DNA of 64,000 bases from Gammaproteobacteria bacterium (GCA_003164785.1 PLUE01000016.1:124001-188000); one strand, 5' to 3'; positions 1 through 8,646 are shown, counted from the first letter of the stretch. Notes: a model not told the origin generated them from the sequence alone. Made by a program: numbers and translations.

Positions 1-744
1 CGGTTTTTGCAGGGCTGCCATCCGCTCGAACAGAGTGCGCTGGGTTTCCTTGTCGAAATAGATGACGACATTGCGGCAGAAAATCACGTCGAATGGACCT
101 TTCATGGGCCACGGATTCAAAAGATTCAATTGACGGAACGTAATCAACGATTTTAGTTCGGGGGACGCCACGCCTTGATCCGGCTGCCCGGCCGGTGACG
201 GAAACCAGCGCTTGACGCGGTCGGCCGACATCCCTTTGAAGCGGTCGCTCCGATATGAGCCCGCCTGCGCCGTGGCCACTACCTTGGAATCGATGTCCGT
301 CGCGAGCAGCTTGACATCCCAGTCGCGGCTGGCGGCCAAGGCCTCGCGCAGGGTGATGGCGATGGAGTAGGGTTCCTCTCCGGTCGAACATCCGGCGGAC
401 CAGACGCGAAGACGGCGCCGATTGTCCGCCGCCCGCTGCATCGGCGGCAGCACCTCGGCGGCAAGTTGCTCGAAGTGGTGCTTCTCCCGAAAAAACGACG
501 TCAGGTTGGTCGTGATGGCATTGGTCAGTTCCTGCAGTTCGTCGGAGGGAGCGCCTTCGAGCATGCCGCAATACTCACTGAACGAGGACATACCCAGGCT
601 GCGCAAACGTTTCGAGAGCCGTCCGTAGACGAGTTCGCGCTTCGCGTCCGACAGTGCGATTCCCGTGTGTTTATAGACCAGGCCGCGCAGCCGACTGAAC
701 TCCGCGTCCGACAAATCATAGTCCCGTGCCGCTCCGGTCATCAT
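1..744 (-). CDS. cheR: CheR chemotaxis protein methyltransferase (partial, C-terminus outside window)
   Basis: S-adenosylmethionine-dependent methyltransferase that methylates glutamates on chemoreceptors for adaptation in the cytoplasm. 248 residues are visible; the C-terminus lies beyond base 1. The N-terminal all-alpha domain (about residues 1-85) is followed by the Rossmann fold with the SAM loop VWSAGCSTGEEPYS near residue 115 and the CheR signature FDVIFCRNVVIYFD near residue 225. The start at 744 gives an ATGA overlap with the stop of the upstream CheZ-like gene, so translation is probably coupled. It is the last visible gene of the cheY-cheA-receptor-cheW operon; cheD or cheB may follow outside the window. 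Confidence 0.95.
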   Translation of the reverse strand, partial: MMTGAARDYDLSDAEFSRLRGLVYKHTGIALSDAKRELVYGRLSKRLRSLGMSSFSEYCGMLEGAPSDELQELTNAITTNLTSFFREKHHFEQLAAEVLPPMQRAADNRRRLRVWSAGCSTGEEPYSIAITLREALAASRDWDVKLLATDIDSKVVATAQAGSYRSDRFKGMSADRVKRWFPSPAGQPDQGVASPELKSLITFRQLNLLNPWPMKGPFDVIFCRNVVIYFDKETQRTLFERMAALQKP

Positions 745-1244
745 CGCGATTCCGCCAGATCGTCGGTGAACAGTTCGATCGCATCCGCGGTTTCCTCGAT
801 GCGGTGGGCTTGCGAGAAACCGGCATCCGTACCGGCAAACAACATCCGCTCGTCCCTCATCGTAAACGCCTGCATGCGTTCCGTTGAGAGGGATTCCCAT
901 GCGGCACTCGAGGTCGCGCGCCGCGGATCACCCAAGTGAGCGTTGATGGCGCGAAGCGATTCGGCGACATGGGTCAGCTGTTGGATCAATCGATCGTGGA
1001 ATTGCACGGCAACGATCACCGACGCCAGCTCGTCATCGAGAGACCTGTCGGCCGCACCTGATGCGCGTGCGGCCGACAGCAGACCATCGATGGACGAAAG
1101 CAGCGTGACGCACGCCACACTGTCCCGGGCCAGGCACTCATCGACTTGAATCGCAATGCAGTCCAGCCACGCCCGGCTGTACTCAATGGCGACCCCGTGG
1201 GCGCTGCCGGCCGACTCCGGCGCAATCTCAGGCAGGCGCATCAT
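741..1244 (-). CDS. Chemotaxis-operon protein with CheZ-like helix (unassigned)
   Basis: A protein of about 167 residues that I cannot assign to a named family with certainty. It is predicted alpha-helical, and near residue 90 has AVQFHDRLIQQLTHV, which resembles the FQDLTGQ helix region of CheZ phosphatases. The STAS stop lies 14 nt inside this gene (overlap 1228-1244), and its own stop overlaps the cheR start, so it belongs to the operon. A GGAAG ribosome-binding site lies just upstream of the ATG at 1244. No CheZ is seen elsewhere near cheY, so a role in CheY-P dephosphorylation or receptor-array signalling is a reasonable but unproven inference. Confidence 0.6.
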   Translation of the reverse strand: MMRLPEIAPESAGSAHGVAIEYSRAWLDCIAIQVDECLARDSVACVTLLSSIDGLLSAARASGAADRSLDDELASVIVAVQFHDRLIQQLTHVAESLRAINAHLGDPRRATSSAAWESLSTERMQAFTMRDERMLFAGTDAGFSQAHRIEETADAIELFTDDLAESR

Positions 1245-1530
1245 TGCTTCCGTTGCCGAGTTCCAGGAACCCTGCCACACCCAGCAGTGTTGCCGTGCGC
1301 CGCAGCGGCACCGATGCGCTGCTCCAACGGCACGGTATGGTGCGCTCCGTGCACGTACGCCAAAGGCTGACCAGCAATTGAACGACGGCGGTATCGATCT
1401 CATCGACGTCGCCGCCGTCGATCACGATTTCCCGGCTGTCAGCGACCGCCGCCGACAAGCGGACGTGCAACGCCGCGGCACCCGAAATATCCTGGCGTTC
1501 CACGAGCGCGATCGACGTAATCGTGCTCAT
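1228..1530 (-). CDS. STAS-domain protein (anti-anti-sigma/MlaB-like)
   Basis: A single-domain STAS protein of 100 residues. The strand-helix signature IVIDGGDVDEIDTAVVQLLV near residue 40 matches the STAS core, but the position that is often a phosphorylatable serine is a threonine (DTAVVQ). STAS proteins bind partners such as serine kinases or scaffold proteins; STAS genes are known inside chemotaxis operons beside cheW and cheA, where their role is poorly defined. The start overlaps the cheW stop (ATGA) and its 3' end overlaps the CheZ-like gene by 17 nt, so it is tightly coupled in the operon. Cytoplasmic, no signal peptide. Confidence 0.8.
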   Translation of the reverse strand: MSTITSIALVERQDISGAAALHVRLSAAVADSREIVIDGGDVDEIDTAVVQLLVSLWRTCTERTIPCRWSSASVPLRRTATLLGVAGFLELGNGSNDAPA

Positions 1531-2045
1531 GCAGCGACCATCGCCGGTGCGGCGTCATCCACGATGCTGTTGCCTATCAGTCGGTCTATATCGAGCAAGA
1601 TGAGCATCTTCTCCTCCACGGTGGCCAGTGCCTTGACGAAGATCGTCTCCACGCTGCCGCAGACGTCGGGCGGCGGTTTGGTGTCGGCCACATCCACGTT
1701 ATAAACCTCCGACACGGCGTCCACGACCATGCCGACGGTGCGCTCGGTGCGGGCGCCGGCCACTTTCACCACGATGACGACGGTGGTGGGGCCGAAGGCG
1801 ATCGTTTCCAGGCCGAATCGACGGCGGAGGTCGAGGATCGGGACCACCGTGCCGCGCAGGTTGATCACGCCGAGCACGAACTCCGGCGTGTGCGGAATCC
1901 GCGTCACCTTGTCCCATCCCTTGATCTCTTGAACTCGCAGAATGTCGACGCCATATTCTTCACCGGCCAACATGAACGTCAGATACTGTTCGCTCGTTGC
2001 CGAGGACGAGCGGTCCGCTCCAGCTGCTGCTTTTGCTGTACTCAT
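1527..2045 (-). CDS. cheW: CheW coupling protein
   Basis: Scaffold that links chemoreceptors to the CheA kinase at the membrane-proximal or cytoplasmic array. 172 residues, typical length. The CheW/SH3-like domain starts near residue 20 with QYLTFMLAGEEYGVDILRVQ, followed by the conserved VLGVINLRGTVVPILDLRRR segment near residue 58 that contacts CheA and the receptor tip, and ends with LILLDIDRLI. A polar, low-complexity N-terminus (about 18 residues) precedes the domain. AAGGAAAT lies before the ATG. It follows the receptor gene by 26 nt and overlaps the STAS gene, consistent with one transcript. Confidence 0.95.
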   Translation of the reverse strand: MSTAKAAAGADRSSSATSEQYLTFMLAGEEYGVDILRVQEIKGWDKVTRIPHTPEFVLGVINLRGTVVPILDLRRRFGLETIAFGPTTVVIVVKVAGARTERTVGMVVDAVSEVYNVDVADTKPPPDVCGSVETIFVKALATVEEKMLILLDIDRLIGNSIVDDAAPAMVAA

Positions 2046-2071
2046 GATTTATTTCCTTCAGTGGGCCGCGT

Positions 2072-3940
2072 CTAGAACTCGCTCCATGAGCTGTCGTCGC
2101 CGACGGCCTTGCGCGGCGCCGCGACCTTCCTGTCCGGCACACGGGCTGCCGGTTTGGCGGCGACCGCTTTCAGCTTCGCGGGCTTCAAAGCGGGTCTGGA
2201 CAGGAGGGTATCAACCGCGGAGGCAGAATATTCCTTGTCCCCGGTATCGAACGTTTCCATGAGTCCGGTCAGGCGGTTCGACTGCTCCTGCAGGGATTCG
2301 GCGGCAGCGGCCGCTTCTTCCACGAGAGCCGCGTTCTGCTGAACCGTCTCGTCGATTTGCGTGACGGCCTTGTTGATCTGGTCGATTCCGGTCGATTGTT
2401 CCTCGGACGCAGCGGCGATCTCGGCAATGATGTCGTTGACCTTTTTGACGGAAAGAACGATCGCCTCGAGGGTCGTTCCTGATTCATTGACGAGTCGCGA
2501 ACCTTCGGAGACCTTTTCGACGCTGTCGTTGATCAGACTCTTGATTTCCTTGGCCGCCGTGGCCGAGCGTTGCGCAAGGTTCCGAACCTCGGTCGCGACG
2601 ACGGCAAAGCCGCGGCCTTGCTCCCCCGCGCGCGCGGCCTCGACCGCAGCGTTCAGCGCCAGCAGATTGGTCTGGAAGGCGATCTCGTCGATCACGCCGA
2701 TGATGTCGGCGATCTTTTTGCTCGACGCGTTGATTCCTTGCATCGCCGTGACGGCGCTGGAGACGACCGCGCCGCCCTTTTCCGCGTGCTCTCGTGCACC
2801 CTTGGCAACCTGGCTCGCCTGACGCGCATTCTCGGCATTCTGCTTCACGGTCGCCGTCATTTCCTCGACGCTGGCCGCGGTTTCCTCCAGCGACGAAGCT
2901 TCCTCCTGGCTGCGCGATGAGAGATCATTGTTGCCCTGAGCAATCTGCGTCGACGCGCTGGCGACCGAAACCGCAGCGGCGCGAATTTCGGTGACCACAT
3001 CCTTCAGACGGTCCGTGCATCCATTGACCGACTCGCTGAGCTTGGCGTATTCACCCGTGTACACGCCTTCCATGCGTGTGGTGAGATCGCCGCCCGCCAT
3101 CGCCGTCATGACGCGGGCGGTTTCGGCGAGAACATTCTCGAGCTCGAACGCGGCAAACTTCTGGGCGGTGATGTTGGTGGCGTATTTGACGACCTTGAAC
3201 GGCCGGTTGCTCGCATCCAGGATCGGGTTGTAGCTGGCTTCGAGCCAGAGTTCCTTGCCGCCCTTGCCGATGCGCTTGTATTGACCGGCGTCATATTCGC
3301 CGCGGCCGAGCTTGGTCCAGAACGCGCGATATTCGCCGCTGTCGCGATAGGCGGGCTCCACGAACAGGCTATGGTGCTTGCCGCGGACTTCGTCGGCGGA
3401 ATAGCCGACGGTGGCCAGAAAATTCTCGTTGGCCGTGATGATGGTGCCGTCGAGCTGGAACTCGATCACGGCCTGAGCCTTGCTGATCGCCGACAACTGA
3501 CCGTTGACATCGGCCTCGCGAACCTTGGCGGCGGTGATGTCGGTGGCGTATTTAACGACCTTGAATGGCCGGCCGCCGGCATCGAGGATGGGGTTGTAGC
3601 TCGCTTCGAGCCACAGTTCCTTGCCGCCCTTGCCGATGCGCTTGTACTGACCAGCATCGTATTCGCCCCGGCCGAGCTTCGTCCAGAACGCCCGATACTC
3701 GCCGCTGTCACGGTGGGCGGGCTCCACGAAGAGGCTGTGGTGCTTGCCGCGGACTTCGTCGAGTGAATAGCCGATGGCCGCCAGGAAATTGTCGTTGGCG
3801 GTGATGACGGTGCCGTCCAGTTGGAACTCGATCACCGCCTGTGCCTTGCCGATCGCAGACAACTGCCCCTCGAGATCGACCAGACGGCTCGTTGACTTCT
3901 TGGCCGCTGGCTTCGGCTTCGTTGATTTGCGCGATTTCAT
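2072..3940 (-). CDS. Soluble methyl-accepting chemotaxis protein with two PAS domains
   Basis: Cytoplasmic chemoreceptor, 622 residues, with no transmembrane segment. Order: Lys-rich N-terminus (1-20), PAS-1 (about 26-138), PAS-2 (about 148-260), a HAMP-like linker (about 270-320) and an MCP signalling domain with the hairpin tip [20 protein letters not shown] near residue 430. The two PAS domains are almost identical, pointing to a recent internal duplication. PAS domains of this kind usually bind flavin, haem or small ligands (redox or energy sensing); the ligand cannot be read from the sequence. The last five residues, SWSEF, fit the xWxxF tether pentapeptide that recruits CheR or CheB. 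AAGGA precedes the ATG. It sits between cheA and cheW and is probably the receptor these components serve. Confidence 0.93.
   Translation of the reverse strand: MKSRKSTKPKPAAKKSTSRLVDLEGQLSAIGKAQAVIEFQLDGTVITANDNFLAAIGYSLDEVRGKHHSLFVEPAHRDSGEYRAFWTKLGRGEYDAGQYKRIGKGGKELWLEASYNPILDAGGRPFKVVKYATDITAAKVREADVNGQLSAISKAQAVIEFQLDGTIITANENFLATVGYSADEVRGKHHSLFVEPAYRDSGEYRAFWTKLGRGEYDAGQYKRIGKGGKELWLEASYNPILDASNRPFKVVKYATNITAQKFAAFELENVLAETARVMTAMAGGDLTTRMEGVYTGEYAKLSESVNGCTDRLKDVVTEIRAAAVSVASASTQIAQGNNDLSSRSQEEASSLEETAASVEEMTATVKQNAENARQASQVAKGAREHAEKGGAVVSSAVTAMQGINASSKKIADIIGVIDEIAFQTNLLALNAAVEAARAGEQGRGFAVVATEVRNLAQRSATAAKEIKSLINDSVEKVSEGSRLVNESGTTLEAIVLSVKKVNDIIAEIAAASEEQSTGIDQINKAVTQIDETVQQNAALVEEAAAAAESLQEQSNRLTGLMETFDTGDKEYSASAVDTLLSRPALKPAKLKAVAAKPAARVPDRKVAAPRKAVGDDSSWSEF
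3161..3865 (-). repeat. Internal tandem duplication of a PAS-domain coding unit
   Basis: Two copies of a roughly 340-nt unit (3527-3865 and 3161-3499) are spaced 366 nt apart in frame within the receptor gene. The encoded domains share runs such as [30 protein letters not shown] and [18 protein letters not shown]. The near-identity suggests recent duplication or gene conversion, and makes the locus prone to unequal recombination. Confidence 0.85.
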
Positions 3941-3972
3941 ATGGATCCTTGTGAGTGACTCTTGATTGTTGG

Positions 3973-4007
3973 TGAATGAATGAATGAATGACTAACTAAC
4001 TAACTAA
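3973..4007. repeat. Two adjacent tetranucleotide repeats between cheA and receptor gene
   Basis: On the plus strand four TGAA units (3973-3988) are followed by TGA and then four CTAA units (3992-4007). The tract covers the cheA stop codon (TAG, 4004-4006) and lies in the 63-nt spacer before the receptor ATG. On the coding strand the TTAG units place stop codons in succession. Length change by slippage would not alter either protein but could change spacing or mRNA structure between the two genes. Confidence 0.9.
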
Positions 4008-6076
4008 GCTGCTGCGAGCGCGGTCGCGGTGCCGGGATGCGGCCCCGCGACGGAGCGGATCAGGCCCGGCACATCGATGATGAGGGCGACGGTCCCATCA
4101 CCGAGAATCGTGGCTCCGGCAAGGCCCGGCACCGCCTTGAAGTTCGATTCGAGACTCTTGATGACGACTTGCTGTTGCGCCAGAAGATCATCCACGAGCA
4201 CGCCAACGCGCTTTCCATCCGCCTCGACGATGACCAGCAAGCCGCTCTCGGCGCTCCTGCTGTCCGGTTCCACGCCGAAGTGGTCGTAAAGCTTGAGAAC
4301 CGGCAGATACTCGTCCCGCAGTCGAAAGACCTCGGTCCGCCCCGCGACCGTGTTCAGCCGCTCGCGTTTTATCTGAATCGTTTCGACAATGGACAGCAGC
4401 GAGATGATGTAGACCTCGTCGCCGACGCGGACGAGCTGTCCGTCGAGTATGGCCAGGGTGAGCGGCAGTCGGATGCGAATGCGGCTGCCTTCGCCCTGTT
4501 TGGAGAAGATCTGCACCTGCCCGCCCAAATCATTGATGTTTCGGCGGACGACGTCCATGCCGACGCCGCGGCCCGATACGTCGCTGATCTGGTCGGCGGT
4601 CGAGAATCCGGGAACGAAGATGAGGTTGTCGATCTGCTCGTCCGACATCTCCTGGTCGGCCGAGACGAGCGACCGCTCGCGCGCCTTTTGCAGAATCTTG
4701 GCCTTGTTGAGGCCTGCCCCATCATCGCGTACCTCGATGATAATGTTGCCCCCCTCGTGGAAGGCCACCAATTCCAGCTTGCCAGTCTCGTCCTTTCCGG
4801 ATGCAATGCGCCGTTCCGGGGTTTCGAGTCCATGGTCTAGCGCGTTTCGCACCAGGTGGACAAGCGGATCGCTGATTTTCTCGAGTACGGTCTTGTCCAG
4901 TTCGGTGCTCTCACCGATGAACCTCAGATCGACTTTCTTGCCCAGCTTCTGCGACAAGTCGTGCACCAAACGGGGCACCCGATTGAAGGCAAAGCTGATC
5001 GGCAGCATGCGGATCTGCATGACGCTTTCCTGCAGCTCCCGCGTGTTGCGAGCGAGCTGCGACAATCCCTGCCGCAGGCGTTCCAGATCGCTAGGATCGA
5101 TGCCGTCCGCAAAGCCGCACAACATCGATTGCGTGATGAGAAGCTCGCCGACCAAATTGATGATTCCGTCGATTTTCTCCGTGGCAACGCGAATCGATCC
5201 GGGCTCCGATGAAGCTCGTTGCGATTGGATCGGTGCCGTTGCGCTGGAACGTATGCTGTCGGGCGGCACTGCAGCAGAGGCGACGATCGTGCCGGTGTCC
5301 GGTTCTGCGACCGTCACGGCCGCGACCATTACGTCCGCCGCCAACGGGATCAGTTGCAGGACACAACCGGCATCCACCCAATCAAAAATCTCCGTGACCT
5401 TGGCCTTCGCAATATCGCCCGTCACCGTGAGATCCCACGTGATGTAGCAACCCTCCGGGTCGAGCGTATCCAGCATCGGCACTCGCGACACGTCCGCACG
5501 GGAGGTGAGCCCGCCCAAACTTCCGAGTTCACCGAACATGCGCACCGGTTCGTTGCGGAGCCGTAGCAGATCGGCGACGGGTTCGAACAAGATCCGCCAA
5601 CCGCCTGCGCCGGCGGCGACCGATCCCCCGGCCCGCGCGGCGGGCGGCGCCGGCCCGGGCACCGCAGCGGCAAGCGCCGCCGGTCTATCGCGGATCATCC
5701 GCTCGATCTCGCCCGTCAGGGATTCGATGCGCGCCTCGTCGAACGGTTGCTCGAACTCGGTTGCCCGAATCATCTCGCGCAGACAATCGCACGACTGCAG
5801 CAGCAATGCGATTGCCGCCGGTACGATGGCACGAATGCCGCCGCGCATCTCATCGAGCAGCGTTTCCATGCCGTGCGTAAACTTGGCCACCGGGGAGAAT
5901 CCAAAGGTCGCCGAACCTCCCTTGATCGAGTGCGCGGCGCGAAATATGGTGTTTATGTTCTCGCCGTCGGCGCGCGCATCGAGCGTGAGCAGGCCGGACT
6001 CCATGATGTCGAGTCCTTCGCGCGCCTCTTCGAAGAAGACCTTGGCTATCTCCGCCATGTCGAGATCGAGTGTCAT
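4004..6076 (-). CDS. cheA: CheA chemotaxis histidine kinase
   Basis: Receptor-coupled autokinase that phosphorylates CheY. 690 residues from the ATG at 6076, chosen because an upstream extension would overlap cheY and because GAGGAT lies just before this ATG. Order: HPt domain (about 1-110) with the phospho-accepting His49 in FRAAHSIKGGSATFGF; a linker rich in Ala and Pro; a P2-like domain (about 180-260); dimerisation domain starting TEKIDGIINLVGELLITQS; HATPase with N box LVRNALDHGLE, G1 VRDDGAGL and G2 GRGVGMDVV; C-terminal CheW-like domain to the end. All catalytic boxes look intact. It follows cheY by 13 nt. Confidence 0.96.
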   Translation of the reverse strand: MTLDLDMAEIAKVFFEEAREGLDIMESGLLTLDARADGENINTIFRAAHSIKGGSATFGFSPVAKFTHGMETLLDEMRGGIRAIVPAAIALLLQSCDCLREMIRATEFEQPFDEARIESLTGEIERMIRDRPAALAAAVPGPAPPAARAGGSVAAGAGGWRILFEPVADLLRLRNEPVRMFGELGSLGGLTSRADVSRVPMLDTLDPEGCYITWDLTVTGDIAKAKVTEIFDWVDAGCVLQLIPLAADVMVAAVTVAEPDTGTIVASAAVPPDSIRSSATAPIQSQRASSEPGSIRVATEKIDGIINLVGELLITQSMLCGFADGIDPSDLERLRQGLSQLARNTRELQESVMQIRMLPISFAFNRVPRLVHDLSQKLGKKVDLRFIGESTELDKTVLEKISDPLVHLVRNALDHGLETPERRIASGKDETGKLELVAFHEGGNIIIEVRDDGAGLNKAKILQKARERSLVSADQEMSDEQIDNLIFVPGFSTADQISDVSGRGVGMDVVRRNINDLGGQVQIFSKQGEGSRIRIRLPLTLAILDGQLVRVGDEVYIISLLSIVETIQIKRERLNTVAGRTEVFRLRDEYLPVLKLYDHFGVEPDSRSAESGLLVIVEADGKRVGVLVDDLLAQQQVVIKSLESNFKAVPGLAGATILGDGTVALIIDVPGLIRSVAGPHPGTATALAAA

Positions 6077-6089
6077 TCCATATCCTCGG

Positions 6090-6452
6090 TCAGATGACCC
6101 TGGCGACGGTGGCGAGCAGTTGCGGTGGATTGAACGGTTTGATGATCCAACCGGTCGCGCCCGCACGTTTGCCATCCATCTTCTTCTCCTGACTGGATTC
6201 GGTCGTCAGCATGAGCATCGGGACGAACTTGTAGTCCGGCAGTTCGCGAAGCTCGCGTACCAAGGTGATGCCGTCCATGTTCGGCATGTGTACATCGGTC
6301 AACACGAGATCCACCACTCCCTTCCTGGCCATGGCAAGAGCCTCTACGCCGTCACTGGCTTGCAGCACGTCGTATCCCGCTTGCTTCAGCGTGAACAGGA
6401 CCATCTGACGCATCGACGCCGAATCATCGACCGCGAGAATCTTTTTTGTCAT
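6090..6452 (-). CDS. cheY: CheY response regulator
   Basis: Single receiver domain, 120 residues from the ATG at 6452, which has GGAG nine nt upstream; a longer reading from 6476 is possible but lacks a better site. Acid pocket DD (9-10), phospho-acceptor Asp53 in LTDVHMPNMDG, conserved Thr/Thr in MLTTESS, and Lys in IIKPFNPP are all present. Phosphorylated CheY binds the flagellar switch (FliM/FliN, encoded at 33-34.6 kb) to change rotation. First gene of the minus-strand chemotaxis operon, with a FliA-type promoter about 80-105 nt upstream of its start. Confidence 0.95.
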   Translation of the reverse strand: MTKKILAVDDSASMRQMVLFTLKQAGYDVLQASDGVEALAMARKGVVDLVLTDVHMPNMDGITLVRELRELPDYKFVPMLMLTTESSQEKKMDGKRAGATGWIIKPFNPPQLLATVARVI

Positions 6453-6529
6453 CGAACAGCTCTCCACATAATTCACGTCGTTTTCTGCGACTTGCTGCGC
6501 TTTCGCGGCGATGTCCAGCCGAGGAAGTT

Positions 6530-6556
6530 CTATCGTCTACGTATGAGCAAACTTTA
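6530..6556 (-). promoter_or_regulatory. Sigma-28 (FliA) promoter of the cheY-cheA operon
   Basis: On the minus strand a -35 TAAAGTTT (8 of 8 to the FliA consensus) is followed after exactly 11 nt by GACGATAG (6 of 8 to GCCGATAA). The predicted start is near 6523, leaving a leader of about 70 nt to cheY. Match and spacing are strong, and FliA itself is encoded at 42.2 kb. Confidence 0.85.
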
Positions 6557-7119
6557 TGAATCATTGCAAGCGACATATTAAAAACTGCATCAGTCAACAG
6601 CGCAGAGAAGCCCCCTGCGGAGCAGCGAAGGGGCGAGGAGCGTCCATGCGATAAGTTGTGAAAAACAGGGGAAGTCGTCGCAAAAGTCGAGCAAACACGA
6701 CCGAGTGGCGTGTGTAAACTGCCCGCGATCGATCCCGGTGCGCATGCGATCAATTGGGGTTTGAATTAAGACGCGCGCCGCGGGCAAAAGGTGAAGTGGT
6801 GCGCATGCATGCGAATTTTCGGGTGACGCATGCCTCATCGAGGTTTGCCCACCGCCGGTAGCCGTATCGTCATCGAGCCAAGACGGCGGCGTTGTTTGTC
6901 GGACACGGCGGTGGCCCGAAATGCGCGACGCCGAAGGCATGCAAGACTGGGATCATGGTGCGAGAACACCGGCGACGGAATAAATGCGCCACCGTGGAAC
7001 TGGCCTACGAATCGGGCTGTATTTCGTCGGACACGCTAATTTCAACTTTCGCGCGATAGACCGTGGGTCTCACGAAGGCGGGGACATGCGGTAGTTGATA
7101 TGACGCTCGCGCGGATGCG
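6557..7119. other. Divergent intergenic stretch without a recognised gene
   Basis: About 560 nt between the two FliA-type promoters of cheY (minus) and the EAL gene (plus). Short reading frames exist on both strands but none resembles a known protein or has convincing start signals. A GCCCC/GGGGC pairing near 6612-6637 could form a weak stem. I see no RNA gene or mobile element. Confidence 0.5.
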
Positions 7120-7146
7120 TTAAGTTTTACGGGATTTCGGCGATAG
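7120..7146 (+). promoter_or_regulatory. Sigma-28 (FliA)-type promoter of the GAF-EAL gene
   Basis: TTAAGTTT (7 of 8 to TAAAGTTT) is followed after 11 nt by GGCGATAG (6 of 8 to GCCGATAA). The predicted start near 7153 lies about 45 nt before the ATG at 7198, with GGAGG at 7186-7190 in between. Confidence 0.75.
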
Positions 7147-7197
7147 TTCGAGCGGAGAGGATTTATTCCGGGTCTTTAATATGTTGGAGGTCGAAAT

Positions 7198-8580
7198 ATG
7201 GAAGTGAGGGCCAGCGTGCGTTCGAATGATGCGGCGCGGATTGCAGCGCCGCCGGAGCGGCTATTGAACGAGAAGGAACGAGCGCGGATCGCTGCGCTTC
7301 GTTCGTATCACATCATCGATACGCGTCCGGAAGAGGTGTTCGATGAATTGGCGCGATTCGCAGCATCGATTGTCACGGCACCCATCGCGGTGATATGCCT
7401 GATGGATGAGGGGCGGCAATGGTTCAAAGCCAAGGTCGGCCTGCAGGGCGCCGACGCGCAATTCGATTTGGCTGAGCTTTGTGCCTGCACGATCAGCGGC
7501 TCCGACATTTTCGTGGTAACGGACTTGATGGAGAACAGTCGTTTCGCCGGCAGCGCGCTGGTCAGCGGCGGCGTGAATATGCGCTTCTACGCGGGAGTGC
7601 CGTTGATCAACGCGGAGGGTCATGCGCTTGGCGTGCTCTGCGTCATCGACCAAGTACCGCGTGAGTTGGCCGCGGAGCACGAGGCTGCGCTACGAACATT
7701 GAGCCGACACGCCATGGCGCAGCTGGAACTTCGCCGTCAGTTATCGCTGTTCATCTGCGGCGGCAAGGCGAATCAAGGGCATTATTCGGCGTTACGCCAT
7801 GCTGCGCGCGCCGGTGAGTTCGTGGTCCGCTATCAGCCAAAGGTCGATCTCGGAAGCGGCAGGGTGGTGGGTCTCGAGGCATTGCTTCGATGGGATCGGC
7901 CGGGGCACGGCCTCGTCATGCCGTCGGAATTCATTCCGCTGTTGGAGGAGTCCGGCTTGATACTCGAAGTGGGTGCCTGGGTCCTGCAGCAAACCGCCGA
8001 TCGCTATTCGGACTGGAGGCGCAAGGGCATCGATACGCCGCGTATCGCGGTCAATGTGTCGCCGTGTCAGATCAGGCAGTCCGATTTTCTCGATGTCTTC
8101 GAGCGCGCCATCGCCGCTGATCCGCGCGACGGTGGCGGCTTGGATATCGAGATCACCGAAGGCGTACTCATGGAGAACACCGAGGACATCATCCGGAAGC
8201 TGCGGCTCATACGAGACAAAGGTGTGCGCATCGCCATCGATGACTTCGGCACGGGTTATTCGTCGCTGCGATACCTGAGCGGATTGCCGATCGATACGCT
8301 GAAGGTCGACACGTCGTTCATTGCCGCCATGACTGAAAGTGCGGAGGGCATGGCCATCGTGTCGACCATCATCGCTCTCGCGCACGTGCTCAAGCTGACC
8401 GTCGTCGCGGAGGGCGTCGAGACCCAGGAGCAGCGAAAATTACTGAGGTTGCTGCGCTGTGACCAAATTCAAGGCTATATATTCAGCGAGCCACTGACCA
8501 GCCGCGAGACGGAAAATCTGTTGACCGGCGTGTCGCCGCTTGAAAGAGTCGAACTGTCTGCACGCTCGGCGGGATCGTGA
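7198..8580 (+). CDS. GAF-EAL cyclic-di-GMP phosphodiesterase
   Basis: Predicted cytoplasmic enzyme of 460 residues that hydrolyses c-di-GMP to pGpG. A GAF sensor domain (about 30-180) is followed by an EAL domain (about 200-445). Catalytic and metal-binding motifs are intact: EALLRW near 226, NVSPCQ near 284, EITEG near 317, DDFGTGYS near 348, LKVDTSF near 366 and EGVET near 405, so activity is expected. No GGDEF domain. The start has GGAGG eight nt upstream. The FliA-type promoter and the neighbouring chemotaxis operon suggest it lowers c-di-GMP when flagella are complete, favouring swimming; this role is inferred. Confidence 0.92.
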   Translation: MEVRASVRSNDAARIAAPPERLLNEKERARIAALRSYHIIDTRPEEVFDELARFAASIVTAPIAVICLMDEGRQWFKAKVGLQGADAQFDLAELCACTISGSDIFVVTDLMENSRFAGSALVSGGVNMRFYAGVPLINAEGHALGVLCVIDQVPRELAAEHEAALRTLSRHAMAQLELRRQLSLFICGGKANQGHYSALRHAARAGEFVVRYQPKVDLGSGRVVGLEALLRWDRPGHGLVMPSEFIPLLEESGLILEVGAWVLQQTADRYSDWRRKGIDTPRIAVNVSPCQIRQSDFLDVFERAIAADPRDGGGLDIEITEGVLMENTEDIIRKLRLIRDKGVRIAIDDFGTGYSSLRYLSGLPIDTLKVDTSFIAAMTESAEGMAIVSTIIALAHVLKLTVVAEGVETQEQRKLLRLLRCDQIQGYIFSEPLTSRETENLLTGVSPLERVELSARSAGS

Positions 8581-8626
8581 ATCCAGGACAGGCGCGTTCC
8601 CGTGCCGATTCGAGGAATGAACGGCC

Positions 8627-8646
8627 GCTCGAGCTCCGGCTCGAGC
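8627..8646 (+). terminator. Hairpin downstream of the GAF-EAL gene
   Basis: A perfect 8-bp stem GCTCGAGC/GCTCGAGC with a TCCG loop lies 47 nt after the EAL stop. There is only a weak T-rich tail, so it may be a terminator or an RNA-stabilising stem. Confidence 0.45.

Noticed and set aside
5505-6581. Large plus-strand frame inside cheA/cheY
   Set aside because: Antisense shadow of cheA; Ser/Arg-rich and with no start context.
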